Part shown: positions 1-8,139 of the stretch, piece after piece | Layout: each line of letters begins with the position of its first letter | How positions within the stretch are numbered: position 1 is the stretch's first letter | NCBI RefSeq assembly: GCF_014695725.1 | Contig: NZ_JACJOU010000009.1 | Coordinates: 1-64,000 of the forward strand | DNA from: Microcoleus sp. FACHB-672 | GTDB taxonomy: Bacteria > Cyanobacteriota > Cyanobacteriia > Cyanobacteriales > Oscillatoriaceae | Length of the DNA stretch: 64,000 nt | Direction of reading: 5' to 3' | Notes under the pieces: model-generated | The model's input: the letters and a program-made list of their open reading frames with translations, nothing else | Told to the model about the DNA's origin: nothing | Databases searched by the model: none | Program-made: the position numbers and the translations under genes

Positions 1-140
1 CTTTCTCTCTACTGTTTTATTAACTTTTGAATGAAGCTTTTGGCTACACAAAATCGTTTCGCCAATTCCCGTTGCGATATTTCTTCATTCTCATACACTT
101 GGATTATTTTTTCCCGCAAGTCCAGTGAGTAGGCTTTCAT
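1..140 (-). pseudogene. IS630-family transposase N-terminal remnant, with in-frame stop
   Basis: Reading from the ATG at 140 gives 43 residues beginning MKAYSLDLREKIIQVYEN and ending FIQKLIKQ, then TAG at 11-13, then R-E in the same frame. This is the helix-turn-helix start of IS630-type transposases, in which the family normally reads K-Q-Y-R-E at this point, so the TAG looks like a Tyr codon turned to stop. The rest of the element lies outside the window. IS630 transposases are DDE enzymes that insert at TA; this copy cannot make a full enzyme unless the stop is bypassed. Family assignment rests on recalled consensus. Confidence 0.75.
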
Positions 141-399
141 CTTCACACCCTCAACAGCTCCCCATTACTGTACCTCTGTTATTCGAGAAACGCTATAAAT
201 TAATGTCGTTAAACTTTTAAATCGATATAATTCTCATTTCACCTATGTCGTAGCGATAAAGGTTCTCTTGGGACAACAGCACTTTGGACTTATCGCTTAA
301 GGGAACAAGATTGACACAGAGCGTTTGTCACTAAGAAGTTTTTGCGACGTAACCATAAAGTCTAGACTATTAAAAACCCTTAGACGAATAGGATGCGTC

Positions 400-605
400 A
401 TGCCGATCTATCGCTCCAAAACCTCCACCCAGGGACGTAATATGGCCGGTGTCCGCGCTCTCTGGCGCGCCACCGGAATGCACACTGAGGATTTTGAGAA
501 GCCAATCATTGCAGTTGCCAACTCCTTATAGTCTGCCCTCGCGCGAGATCATCGCCGATTCAGTCGAGTACATGGTCAATGCCCATCGTGCCGAGCCCCT
601 GGGAG
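400..605 (+). pseudogene. ilvD: ilvD (dihydroxy-acid dehydratase) relic
   Basis: From the ATG at 400 the reading [17 protein letters not shown] continues to PIIAVANSL and stops at 529-531; this is the exact N-terminus of cyanobacterial dihydroxy-acid dehydratase, a step in branched-chain amino-acid synthesis. Immediately downstream at 533-595, in another frame, LPSREIIADSVEYMVNAHRA is readable, which lies some tens of residues further along in the family (the approximate gap is from memory). So an internal deletion with frameshift has occurred, and everything after about residue 150 of the normal protein is missing. A functional ilvD must be elsewhere or supplied otherwise. The neighbouring IS630 remnant suggests transposon-associated decay. 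Confidence 0.85.
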
Positions 606-680
606 CTGGCATACTATTTTGAGTGGCTCGAAACTTTCTTTTCTATTCTATTACTGTCCTCACCTTAACGTGTAGTGCTA

Positions 681-1835
681 TTAACAGGTTAGAGCGGCAA
701 CTAATTGTTGAATATGTATCGGCTCATGGGTTGCCATTAATGTGATCCGAATTCTACTCGTGGGAACAGTGGGAGGGCGAATAGTGCCGGCAAAAATTCC
801 CCTTTCTTTCAAGTATTTTCCAGTAGAGAGCGCTTCTTGGGCATCTTTCACCGGCACACACACAATAGGAGACTCTTGAAATAGCGGAACAATCCCAACT
901 GCTTTGAGCAACTGTTGCAAATCAGCCACATTTTGCCATAACCGGCTGCGGCGTTCCGGTTCTTGTTGGACAATAGCAATCGCTGCTAATGCGGCTGCTG
1001 TGTCTGCCGGCGATAGTCCGGTTGTATAAATCCAGCTCGGTGCGCGATTTCGCAAAAAGTCTATCAAAGCTGCAGAACCGGCAATATATCCACCTAAACT
1101 GCCCAAGGCTTTGCTGAGGGTGCCCATTTGAATCAGCGATCGCCCTGTGCAGCCAAAATGTTCAACACAACCGGCACCCCTTGTTCCGAAAACGCCGGTG
1201 CCATGCGCTTCATCCACCAGCAGCATCGAGCTAAACGCTTCAGCCACTTCCAAAAGCTGCGGTAATTGACAAATATCCCCGTCCATACTGAAAACGCTGT
1301 CCGTAAGAATCAGGCAGCGTCGGTGAAGTTGCCGGTGTTGATTGAGTTGATTTTTTAAATCTTCAATATCATTGTGCCGATACTCCAAAACCGTTGCACC
1401 ACTCAAAATCGCCCCATTTTTCAGGCTGGAGTGATTGTATTGATCGCCCAGAATCAAGTCGCGTTTGCCAACTAAAGCAGTGATCGCCCCCAAATTTGCC
1501 AGATAACCGGAACTGAAAACGAGGGCATCTTCGGTTTGCTTCAACTCGGCAATTGCAGATTCTAGCTGCCGGTGCAATTCCCGATGCCCCGTAATTAATC
1601 GAGAGCCGGTGCTGCCGGTGCCGTATTCTTGTGTAGCATTAATTGCGGCTTGAATTAAGCGCGGATCACCGGCAAGTCCGAGATAATCATTGCCGGCAAA
1701 GTTGATTACCTCACGCCCTTCTAGCAAAACAGTTGCACCGGGGCGGTTTTCAATTGTTTGCACAGAACGATACCAGCCGGCGCGATGAATCGTCGCCAAA
1801 GATTGTTCTATCCAAGCATAAGGATCTGTTGCCAC
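681..1835 (-). CDS. bioF: 8-amino-7-oxononanoate synthase
   Basis: This is a 384-residue PLP enzyme of the alpha-oxoamine synthase family that condenses pimeloyl-ACP (or CoA) with L-alanine to give 8-amino-7-oxononanoate, the first ring-building step of biotin synthesis. Visible features are the substrate-side motif [13 protein letters not shown] (residues 71-83), the PLP-ring Asp in LVDEAHGTG (207-214) and the Schiff-base lysine in [11 protein letters not shown] (K242). Length is normal for the family. It reads on the minus strand and is followed by nothing obviously biotin-related; the gene upstream (1845-2168) is only 9 nt away and could share its transcript. Cytoplasmic. The related enzyme KBL (glycine C-acetyltransferase) is the main alternative but is less similar at the N-terminus. 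Confidence 0.93.
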   Translation of the reverse strand: MATDPYAWIEQSLATIHRAGWYRSVQTIENRPGATVLLEGREVINFAGNDYLGLAGDPRLIQAAINATQEYGTGSTGSRLITGHRELHRQLESAIAELKQTEDALVFSSGYLANLGAITALVGKRDLILGDQYNHSSLKNGAILSGATVLEYRHNDIEDLKNQLNQHRQLHRRCLILTDSVFSMDGDICQLPQLLEVAEAFSSMLLVDEAHGTGVFGTRGAGCVEHFGCTGRSLIQMGTLSKALGSLGGYIAGSAALIDFLRNRAPSWIYTTGLSPADTAAALAAIAIVQQEPERRSRLWQNVADLQQLLKAVGIVPLFQESPIVCVPVKDAQEALSTGKYLKERGIFAGTIRPPTVPTSRIRITLMATHEPIHIQQLVAALTC

Positions 1836-1844
1836 GCTTGCAAT

Positions 1845-2168
1845 TTAAGGCTCGTTATCAATGACTTTCTCAATTCTTTCTCGTTTATCAATTTTGAGAA
1901 TCGGTTTGGTGGGAGGAATCACCATTCCCATACCAAATGCCACATCTGGCAACTGATAAGCGTGGTATTCTCCAGGCGGAAATACCTGATTAGGAGTAAA
2001 ACAATACTGTTTTAGATAAACAATTTGATTGGGTTCACAAGCCGATCGGTTTAAAACCGGCTGAACTTCTTGCGGAATATAAAATGCTTCTGGGGGAATG
2101 ATTGGTTCCTGATGTCCATCACCCGGAACACTGTGAAACTCTCCACCTCCAAAGCCGGATTCACTCAT
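1845..2168 (-). CDS. Small proline-rich hypothetical protein
   Basis: A 107-residue protein with no signal peptide or membrane segment and no family I recognise. It is rich in proline, glycine and acidic residues, with the segment IIPPEAFYIPQEVQPVL near residue 23-39 and a lysine/glutamate-rich tail (KIDKRERIEKVIDNEP). It stops 9 nt before the start of bioF on the same strand, so the two are likely co-transcribed. The codon use and flanking GCCGG words look native. Function unknown; the reading frame is supported by its clean length, ATG start and tight spacing to bioF. Confidence 0.6.
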   Translation of the reverse strand: MSESGFGGGEFHSVPGDGHQEPIIPPEAFYIPQEVQPVLNRSACEPNQIVYLKQYCFTPNQVFPPGEYHAYQLPDVAFGMGMVIPPTKPILKIDKRERIEKVIDNEP

Positions 2169-2291
2169 AATTTTAATTGGGGACTATTTTGACTCCCTCA
2201 ATCTAGCTTTGAAAAATCTCTCGCCGGCAGCTTTTGTTATAAAAAGTTAATCATCTGCCGGTGAGAAATCGCGTCTTGCTAAAACTAAGTT

Positions 2292-2741
2292 CTAGCGCAG
2301 GGGAATGCTCTCAAAATTTAACTCACTGCCCGGTATGCGGTTATTAAAAGCTGGTGCCGGTGGCTGGGAAAAAATAGAACTGTTGTAGGGGTTCGGCAAA
2401 TCTGGTGTGCGAATAATGGGATCGCTAGACACCTGCTGATTCAACACATCTAAATAAAGATTGTGAACCTCTCTGCCATCGCGGTTCATTTCGTTTTCCA
2501 CAAAAGAATTTCTATACAGCGTACCTTGACCAAATAGAAAGTCTATTTGACGCCCGATGCCGCGATTTTGAAAGAAAGGTTTATCGTTATCATAAAAAGT
2601 CCGCATAAATGCTTCTTGAACAGTTGTCTGTCCGCTTTCTTGAGCATTTGAGGGCATTGCTTCAGTAATGATTGCACTCGCAACACTCAGCGAAGAGATT
2701 GTCGCCAACAGCCCTATCCAATTTTGCAGCCGCACGCCCAT
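2292..2741 (-). CDS. Secreted hypothetical protein
   Basis: I chose the ATG at 2741 (149 residues, starting MGVRLQNWIGLLATISS) because a strong purine-rich Shine-Dalgarno (GAGGAGGAG) lies just upstream of it; the longer TTG start at 2756 would put that site inside the gene. The N-terminus is a hydrophobic signal peptide ending near SNAQES (about residue 35), so the protein is probably exported to the periplasm. The mature part is polar with several N-P and P-rich turns and no cysteine pair. No domain recognised; it resembles small exported proteins common in filamentous cyanobacteria. Divergent from pyrE, sharing an 87-nt intergenic region. Confidence 0.65.
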   Translation of the reverse strand: MGVRLQNWIGLLATISSLSVASAIITEAMPSNAQESGQTTVQEAFMRTFYDNDKPFFQNRGIGRQIDFLFGQGTLYRNSFVENEMNRDGREVHNLYLDVLNQQVSSDPIIRTPDLPNPYNSSIFSQPPAPAFNNRIPGSELNFESIPLR

Positions 2742-2828
2742 AAGACTCCTCCTCAATTTTTCTCACTCCTCAATATTAAACGCATCTCGTGGCAAAATGG
2801 CTGAATACTTAATGTTGTGTGTTGATTA

Positions 2829-3422
2829 ATGAGCGATCTTTGCGTGGCTACTGCCGATTTAACAACGCTGCGCCGGCAACTTTTGGATTTATTCTGTGAG
2901 CTGGCTTATCAAGAAGGAGACTTTGTGCTTTCTTCGGGGCAGCCTAGCTCTTATTACATTAATGGTAAGCTCGTGACACTGCACGCCGAAGGTGCCTTAG
3001 CGACGGGTCGTTTGCTGCTGTCTATGCTGCCGGCAGATACGCAAGCCGTTGCCGGTTTGACATTGGGTGCCGATCCGATTGTAACGGCGGTGAGCGTTGT
3101 TTCTGCCTATGAAAGTCGGCCTATCCCAGCCCTAATTATCCGGAAAGAAGCGAAGGGACATGGGACAAAAGCCTATATTGAAGGGCCGGCTTTGCCAGAG
3201 GGGGCGAAGGTTGTCGTTTTGGAAGATGTTGTGACAACCGGCGCATCGGCAATGAAAGCCGTTGAGCGGCTGCGGGATGCCGGTTACAGTGTTGATTCCG
3301 TCATTTCGTTAATAGATCGGCTCCAAGGCGGTGCGGAACTATATGAGCAAGCGGGATTAAAATTTGAAGCCGTGTTTACCATTGAGGCAATTCAGAGCCG
3401 GTGGAAGCAACTGCAAACTTAA
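2829..3422 (+). CDS. pyrE: Orotate phosphoribosyltransferase
   Basis: A 197-residue type I phosphoribosyltransferase that joins orotate and PRPP to form orotidine 5'-phosphate in pyrimidine synthesis. The PRPP-binding signature VLEDVVTTGASAMKAV is at residues 130-145; the catalytic flexible loop with RKEAKGHGTK is at 105-114. Full length for the family. Single gene, transcribed away from the exported protein at 2292-2741; the ATG at 2829 follows TTGATTA without a strong Shine-Dalgarno. Cytoplasmic. No regulatory element was seen upstream. Confidence 0.95.
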   Translation: MSDLCVATADLTTLRRQLLDLFCELAYQEGDFVLSSGQPSSYYINGKLVTLHAEGALATGRLLLSMLPADTQAVAGLTLGADPIVTAVSVVSAYESRPIPALIIRKEAKGHGTKAYIEGPALPEGAKVVVLEDVVTTGASAMKAVERLRDAGYSVDSVISLIDRLQGGAELYEQAGLKFEAVFTIEAIQSRWKQLQT

Positions 3423-3435
3423 ATTTAACTGGAGT

Positions 3436-4020
3436 TTAACGCTTAAGCACTAGACCTTTTGCACAATCAAGGTAATGTCCGCACCAAGGACAAATTTTGG
3501 CGTGAGGTGCTTTAGCGCGTCTAATTTTCCCCAGCTCGAATTGATTGCCGGTGTCGAAGAACTGCTTTAAAAAGCAGCAGACATCTACATTGGTAAGAAT
3601 TTGGGACAGGCGAATGGAGGTGCGACTCCAAGAGGCTTCTATACATAGGAAGGTGTTGGCACTGTCTTATGTATATCCAGGGGGAGACGGGCTACAGGCA
3701 AAGACCGACGAGGGTTATAAGTTGGCGGCAAGGATTGCCGAGAGCAAGCCCCAGGCTTGGCGGGAGTGGATGCAGTGGAAGGGCATTCTTGGTACTATAC
3801 TGATCAGGCTTAATCCCTACAGCTATTTTGTCCATAAAATTAAATTAAGTATAAATGCTTATTTTGTTAGAGGTTCAAGCTCTGATCGACTGACTGAACC
3901 GTGATTAGATACAAGCGAACAAAACACGGCAAGAGGACTGAACTTAGCCAGGCAGAGGTTGTCACTTTTTCCAGAAAACGAGATAACGAGATACTGATCC
4001 AGTTTTTTGGTGGGCTGAAC
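3436..4020. other. Region without a confident gene; two weak opposing ORFs
   Basis: Between pyrE and the DUF262 cassette there are two overlapping open frames. On the plus strand, 3545-3904 could encode 119 residues (contains SYVYPGGDGLQAKTDEGYK), with no family recognised. On the minus strand, 3436 to about 3645 is open for roughly 70 codons without an ATG and ends in KICPWCGHYLDC, a possible zinc-binding knuckle with CxxC and H/C. Neither has a convincing start or ribosome site. The region marks the junction between native, GCCGG-rich sequence and the AT-rich cassette, so decayed mobile DNA is a reasonable reading, but no transposon ends or intron domain V could be shown. Confidence 0.3.
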
Positions 4021-4030
4021 GATATAGGAG

Positions 4031-4040
4031 AAGGAGGAAG
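4031..4040 (+). promoter_or_regulatory. Strong Shine-Dalgarno of the DUF262 cassette
   Basis: AAGGAGGAAG lies 5-15 nt before the ATG at 4046 and is nearly a perfect anti-16S match. It supports this start over internal ATGs and suggests efficient translation of the first cassette gene. Confidence 0.7.
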
Positions 4041-4045
4041 TAAGG

Positions 4046-5173
4046 ATGAATAGTGAACTCCAAAATATCGATGTCATTGAAACAGATGAGGATACTGCTG
4101 AAGAGGATAGTGGTGATAGTGGGGGATTGTATCCTTACGATCCAACGGAAGCCGATATTGATATTAGAGATGAGCCTCACACTATTTTTGAGTTATTGAG
4201 GAAATATGACAGTGACAAGCTTATTATCGATCCAGATTTTCAACGCAATGTAGTTTGGGAATTAGACAAAAAAAGTAAATTTATTGAATCTGTTATCCTA
4301 AATTTCCCCCTTCCTCCCTGGTATTTAAATCAAACAAAAGAGGGGAAACTAATTATTGTAGACGGTCTACAGCGGACTACAGCTTTACATGAATTTGTTA
4401 ACGATCAATTTAAGTTAAGTGGTTTAGAAGCATTAACTAAGTTGAATGGCTACACCTTTTCAGAACTTAAAGAACTACCTGGTGACTATCAAACAAGGAT
4501 TGAAGATAAAAAACTTTACATATATCTTATTAAGCCCTCGGTTCCCGTTAAAGTTGTCTATGATATTTTCAATAGAGTTAACACAGGAGGAACTAAACTT
4601 GAACGTCAAGAAGTTAGAAACTGTATTTTTTCAGGAAAATCAACCAAGCTGCTAAAACAGTTATCAGAAAAAGAATATTTTATAAAGGCTATAGACAAGG
4701 GTGTTTCACCCAAAAGAATGAAGGATAGAGAAGTCATTTTGCGTTACTTGGCTTTTAAACTCTTTGATTATGAAAAAAATTATCAAGGTGATATGAGTGA
4801 TTTTGTAGAGAGAGCTATGAAAAAAATTAATTTAATGGATGATCTAGAAATAGATCTATTAAAAAATGATTTTGAGCGAGTAATGAATTTAACTTTTGAA
4901 TTTTTTGGTTCTAAAAATTTTCGTTTGCCCTCGGGGAAAAATAGGGGAAGAATAAATATCGCAATTTTTGAATCTGTGTGTTATTTTTTTTCTGGCAGGA
5001 GCGATAAGTTTTTACAACCTCACAAGAAGTCTATTCAAGATAACTTTATTAAATTGCTTGAAAATCCAGAATACTTTGACGCTATAAGGTATTCCACGAG
5101 TAGCAAATCTAAAGTTATTACCCGCTTTAAACTAGCACAAGATATTTTAGGAGACGTAGAAAATGCTAACTAA
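4046..5173 (+). CDS. DUF262 (GmrSD N-terminal-like) protein
   Basis: A 375-residue protein with the DUF262/ParB-like fold signature: PDFQRNVVWELDKKSKFIES (residues 63-82) followed by IIVDGLQRTTALHEF (104-118), containing the D-G-x-Q-R motif that in related proteins binds nucleotide or supports nuclease/NTPase function. The first 40 residues are very acidic. There is no C-terminal DUF1524 HNH nuclease of full GmrSD enzymes; the second half is helical and unassigned. First gene of a three-gene cassette; its last 11 nt overlap the start of the AAA ATPase gene, indicating translational coupling. Base composition is much more AT-rich than the flanks and the block lacks GCCGG words, so it is probably acquired. 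DUF262 proteins occur in restriction and anti-phage systems. Confidence 0.8.
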   Translation: MNSELQNIDVIETDEDTAEEDSGDSGGLYPYDPTEADIDIRDEPHTIFELLRKYDSDKLIIDPDFQRNVVWELDKKSKFIESVILNFPLPPWYLNQTKEGKLIIVDGLQRTTALHEFVNDQFKLSGLEALTKLNGYTFSELKELPGDYQTRIEDKKLYIYLIKPSVPVKVVYDIFNRVNTGGTKLERQEVRNCIFSGKSTKLLKQLSEKEYFIKAIDKGVSPKRMKDREVILRYLAFKLFDYEKNYQGDMSDFVERAMKKINLMDDLEIDLLKNDFERVMNLTFEFFGSKNFRLPSGKNRGRINIAIFESVCYFFSGRSDKFLQPHKKSIQDNFIKLLENPEYFDAIRYSTSSKSKVITRFKLAQDILGDVENAN

Positions 5174-6443
5174 AATAGAGTTAAAAAACTTTAAGTGTTT
5201 TAAAGATAAAATACAGTTTCCTTTAACACAGATCAACCTGTTAACAGGCATAAATGGGCGTGGTAAGTCTACTCTTTTACAAGCTTTGCTTTTAATGCGA
5301 CAATCTATTGAGCATAGGGAAGTTACAACCCAAATTGTGTTGAATGGAAGTTGTGTAAGACTGGGTAATTTTGTTGATGTTAGGAATAGTAGTATCTCAA
5401 GAGATGAACCCATTGTACTTAAATATTATTTCCATGAAATTGTTCATCCCAATAAAGTTATTCATAAAGGTATGGAATATTTATTAAGACCAAATTCAGA
5501 TGATGATATGGTGGCAGAAATCAGCCAGATCAACTTGTGTAATAAATTTAATTTAGACAATTCTGTTACTACGGTACAGAGAAAGTATTTAAAAAAAGAC
5601 AATACTAATGAATACTCAACTACTGAGAATGAATCAAAAAGATTGCGCGACTGTTCATTAAATAATTTAATACCTAATGATTCTAGCCCTACTTTAATAG
5701 AAGATGAGGAATTTTATTTGAATTCCTTAGATGAATCTTTCAATTTTAGTCATATGCACTACATTTCAGCCGATCGCATTGGCCCACAAGAATTTTATTT
5801 CAAGTCCACTTTAAAAAACTTTCCTAATGTAGGTGCAAAAGGCGAATTTACCGTAAATTTGCTTTATACAAAAAGAAATAATTTAGTTAATGATATGTTG
5901 TGCTTAAAAGAGGATGCAAAGACATTATCTAATCAAACAGAAGAATGGCTAAGTTATGTTTTTGAGGGAGCTAAAGTACAAATATCAGAATCAAGAAGTA
6001 ACATTTTAGAACTTTTATTTAATACCAACGCTTTAAAAGAGCGCTATAAACCAGCTAATGTTGGCTTTGGATACCATTGCATTTTGCCAATTATTGTTTC
6101 AGGATTAATTGCTAGAAAAGGTGAAATATTAATTGTAGAAAACCCAGAAGCGCATTTACACCCAAAAGCGCAATCGCGACTAACTCACTTTCTAGCTAAG
6201 GTTAGCAGTTGTGGCGTACAAGTTTTTATTGAATCACATAGCGATCATATTTTGAATGCCTTGCGAATAGCTGTGCTTGATAAAATTATTGACCATGAAA
6301 ATTTAAATATATTATACTTACAGCTAAATTCAGAGCAACAAGTTGTACAAATTCCTGTTCAACCTAACGGAGGAATTGAAGAATGGCCCAAAGGTTTTTT
6401 TGATCAAATGGATAAAGATTTTGAACGTCTTTTTGGAATCTAA
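5163..6443 (+). CDS. AAA ATPase with DUF3696-type C-terminus
   Basis: A 426-residue SMC/RecF-like ABC-type ATPase. Walker A is GINGRGKST (residues 29-37) after the typical IELKNFKCFKD start; the Walker B region IVENPEAHLHPKAQSR lies at about 324-339 with ENPE in place of the usual DEPE; ESHSDHILNALR (357-368) is the conserved H-loop of OLD/AAA15-type proteins. The end, GGIEEWPKGFFDQMDKDFE (about 403-421), matches the DUF3696 tail. No TOPRIM domain is attached, unlike OLD nucleases, so the effector is probably a partner protein. It overlaps the DUF262 gene by 11 nt and is followed after one base by the third gene. Likely the sensor or motor of the cassette. Confidence 0.85.
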   Translation: MLTKIELKNFKCFKDKIQFPLTQINLLTGINGRGKSTLLQALLLMRQSIEHREVTTQIVLNGSCVRLGNFVDVRNSSISRDEPIVLKYYFHEIVHPNKVIHKGMEYLLRPNSDDDMVAEISQINLCNKFNLDNSVTTVQRKYLKKDNTNEYSTTENESKRLRDCSLNNLIPNDSSPTLIEDEEFYLNSLDESFNFSHMHYISADRIGPQEFYFKSTLKNFPNVGAKGEFTVNLLYTKRNNLVNDMLCLKEDAKTLSNQTEEWLSYVFEGAKVQISESRSNILELLFNTNALKERYKPANVGFGYHCILPIIVSGLIARKGEILIVENPEAHLHPKAQSRLTHFLAKVSSCGVQVFIESHSDHILNALRIAVLDKIIDHENLNILYLQLNSEQQVVQIPVQPNGGIEEWPKGFFDQMDKDFERLFGI

Positions 6444-6444
6444 G

Positions 6445-7308
6445 ATGGAAATTTTTATTAATGAAGAATCCCTTCAGGGACAGTATCTTAATGATGTCGA
6501 ATTCAAAGATGCAGTAAGAGTTTTTAAAGCTATTTTTGATTTGATTAATGAAAAAATTAAAGATAAACAGATATATAAGGAGGATAGTAATTTATATGTC
6601 AAGTATGAAGCGGTAAAAGGCTCTAATTTCAATCAAAGCTTAAATCAAATTAAAGACAGATCACTTAAATTGGCCTTCAAGAATGTTGTTTTTAATAAAT
6701 TAAATGCTAAAGAATGGCGTGCCGAACAAGTACATCGTTCAGAAGACTTCTTTGATTGTTTGATGAGTAGTGAAAATGAACAGTACAAAAATGTAAATAA
6801 TACATCATTGGCAGAAATAGCTGAGAGAAAATTACAAAACAGTAGTTCAACCTATTTATTAATTAATTTTATCAATTCCAGTTTTCACCTTGTTCATCCA
6901 CATATTACTAACTGTTGCTTAATTACTATCGTTAAAAATAGTGATGTACTAGATTGTATAAAATTAGATGGTCTTGATAATAAACCTGCGCTTGAAGATT
7001 GGCTAGAACATACATTTAATTTAAGCTGTTCAGTATATGATGAACTCTCTAAGGAACCTCCTACAGACGAGCAAACTATACTAAGAGAAAAACAAAGATT
7101 TCAAAAAACTTCATCCTATTGTCAGGATAGAGCTATTTACCGCGAAGTAGATACAGATAAGTATTGGTATGTAGATAATTTACATTTCGGTAAAGCTGCT
7201 CATTTAGAAGTTTTTAATAAAGCTGGATATCATATTGGAGAAGCTGATCTAAAAGGCCATATAGATGAGTGTAAACAAGATAAAAATAAAACTATTCGCT
7301 TGTCTTGA
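6445..7308 (+). CDS. Cassette third gene with colicin E3-like C-terminal domain
   Basis: I chose the ATG at 6445, one base after the ATPase stop, giving 287 residues; a longer frame from 6343 would lie largely inside the ATPase gene. Residues 1-225 match nothing I know. The last 59 residues (229-287) begin RAIYREV and contain VDNLHFGKAAHLEVF (243-257) then GYHIGEAD and a lysine-rich end. This follows the order of the colicin E3/cloacin ribonuclease domain (R-x-I-Y, D-x-x-H, x-L-E, G-x-H-L-G-x-x-D, basic tail), where Asp510, His513 and Glu517 are catalytic; here D244, H247 and E255 with a four-residue insertion. If right, this is a ribosome- or RNA-cutting effector held by the ATPase. No immunity-type small gene is seen. 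The family call is inference from motif order. Confidence 0.6.
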   Translation: MEIFINEESLQGQYLNDVEFKDAVRVFKAIFDLINEKIKDKQIYKEDSNLYVKYEAVKGSNFNQSLNQIKDRSLKLAFKNVVFNKLNAKEWRAEQVHRSEDFFDCLMSSENEQYKNVNNTSLAEIAERKLQNSSSTYLLINFINSSFHLVHPHITNCCLITIVKNSDVLDCIKLDGLDNKPALEDWLEHTFNLSCSVYDELSKEPPTDEQTILREKQRFQKTSSYCQDRAIYREVDTDKYWYVDNLHFGKAAHLEVFNKAGYHIGEADLKGHIDECKQDKNKTIRLS

Positions 7309-7384
7309 AAATAATTTAATATGTATCTGAGGTATTAGCTGTAGATTATTGAATTGCTTCTCTGATCCTCAACTTTACCGCAAA

Positions 7385-8118
7385 CCCAGGCGGATGCCTC
7401 TGTAGCCCCTCAACCGACGGATAAACCGGCAAAAACCCAAGGTTCACAAGTTTATGCCGGCAAACCCAAAATTACCAACTGCAAATCCCCTGGCATCCTT
7501 TGCCGTCAATCCGGGTTATCCAGTCCAACCTTAGATTCATCCGCCGCAAGTTTAGTCGGCTTTAATGCACCTGAGCCGGCATGAAGAGGCGATACACTCA
7601 TATAAGCGGGCGCTAGAGCTAAAACCACATTGTGCCGGCGCTTGGAATCAAGAAGGCAATACCCTGGAAAAATTGCACCGATTATGAAGAGGCAGTGAAA
7701 TGTTATGAAAAAGCTGTTCAATTCAAACCAAATGACCCAGAAATCTGGAATAATCGCGGCAATGCGATGACGTATTTGCACCGGCATCCAGAAACGATCT
7801 CTTACTATGACAAAGCGATTCAACTTAAACCAGATTACTTATCAAGCTTGGAGTAACCGGGGGAGTGGGTTTGCCCAATGGTGCCGGCATGAGGATGCCA
7901 TCGCCCCTGATAACGCCGCCCTTAAATTTAAGCCTGACGCTCCTGAGATTTGGTATAACAAAGCTTGCAGTTATACATCGCAGGGTCATGTTGAGTTGGC
8001 TGTCGAAAACCTGCAACAGCCGCTCAGCCTCAATCCGGGCGAATATTAAGAAGCTAGCCAAAACTGACTCGGATTTTGATGGGATTCGAGATTCAGGAGA
8101 TTTTCAAGCAGTTAATTG
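7385..8118 (+). pseudogene. Decayed TPR-repeat protein gene
   Basis: Pieces of one protein appear in shifting frames: a Pro/Ala-rich stretch (about 7392-7500), then TPR units such as YEEAVKCYEKAVQFKPNDPE (near 7680-7740) and YYDKAIQLKPDY, and near 8050-8085 AKTDSDFDGIRD. The intact gene immediately downstream ends with AKTDPSFDGIRD, so this is a decayed paralogue in tandem. In-frame stops and at least three frame changes separate the pieces. No start codon with a good ribosome site was found. Confidence 0.8.
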
Positions 8119-8139
8119 ATACATAGGTTACAAGTATCC

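Noticed and set aside
3600-3860. Group II intron 5' end (GTGCGACTCC) before the DUF262 cassette
   Set aside because: No domain V hairpin, reverse transcriptase or intron 3' end could be found.
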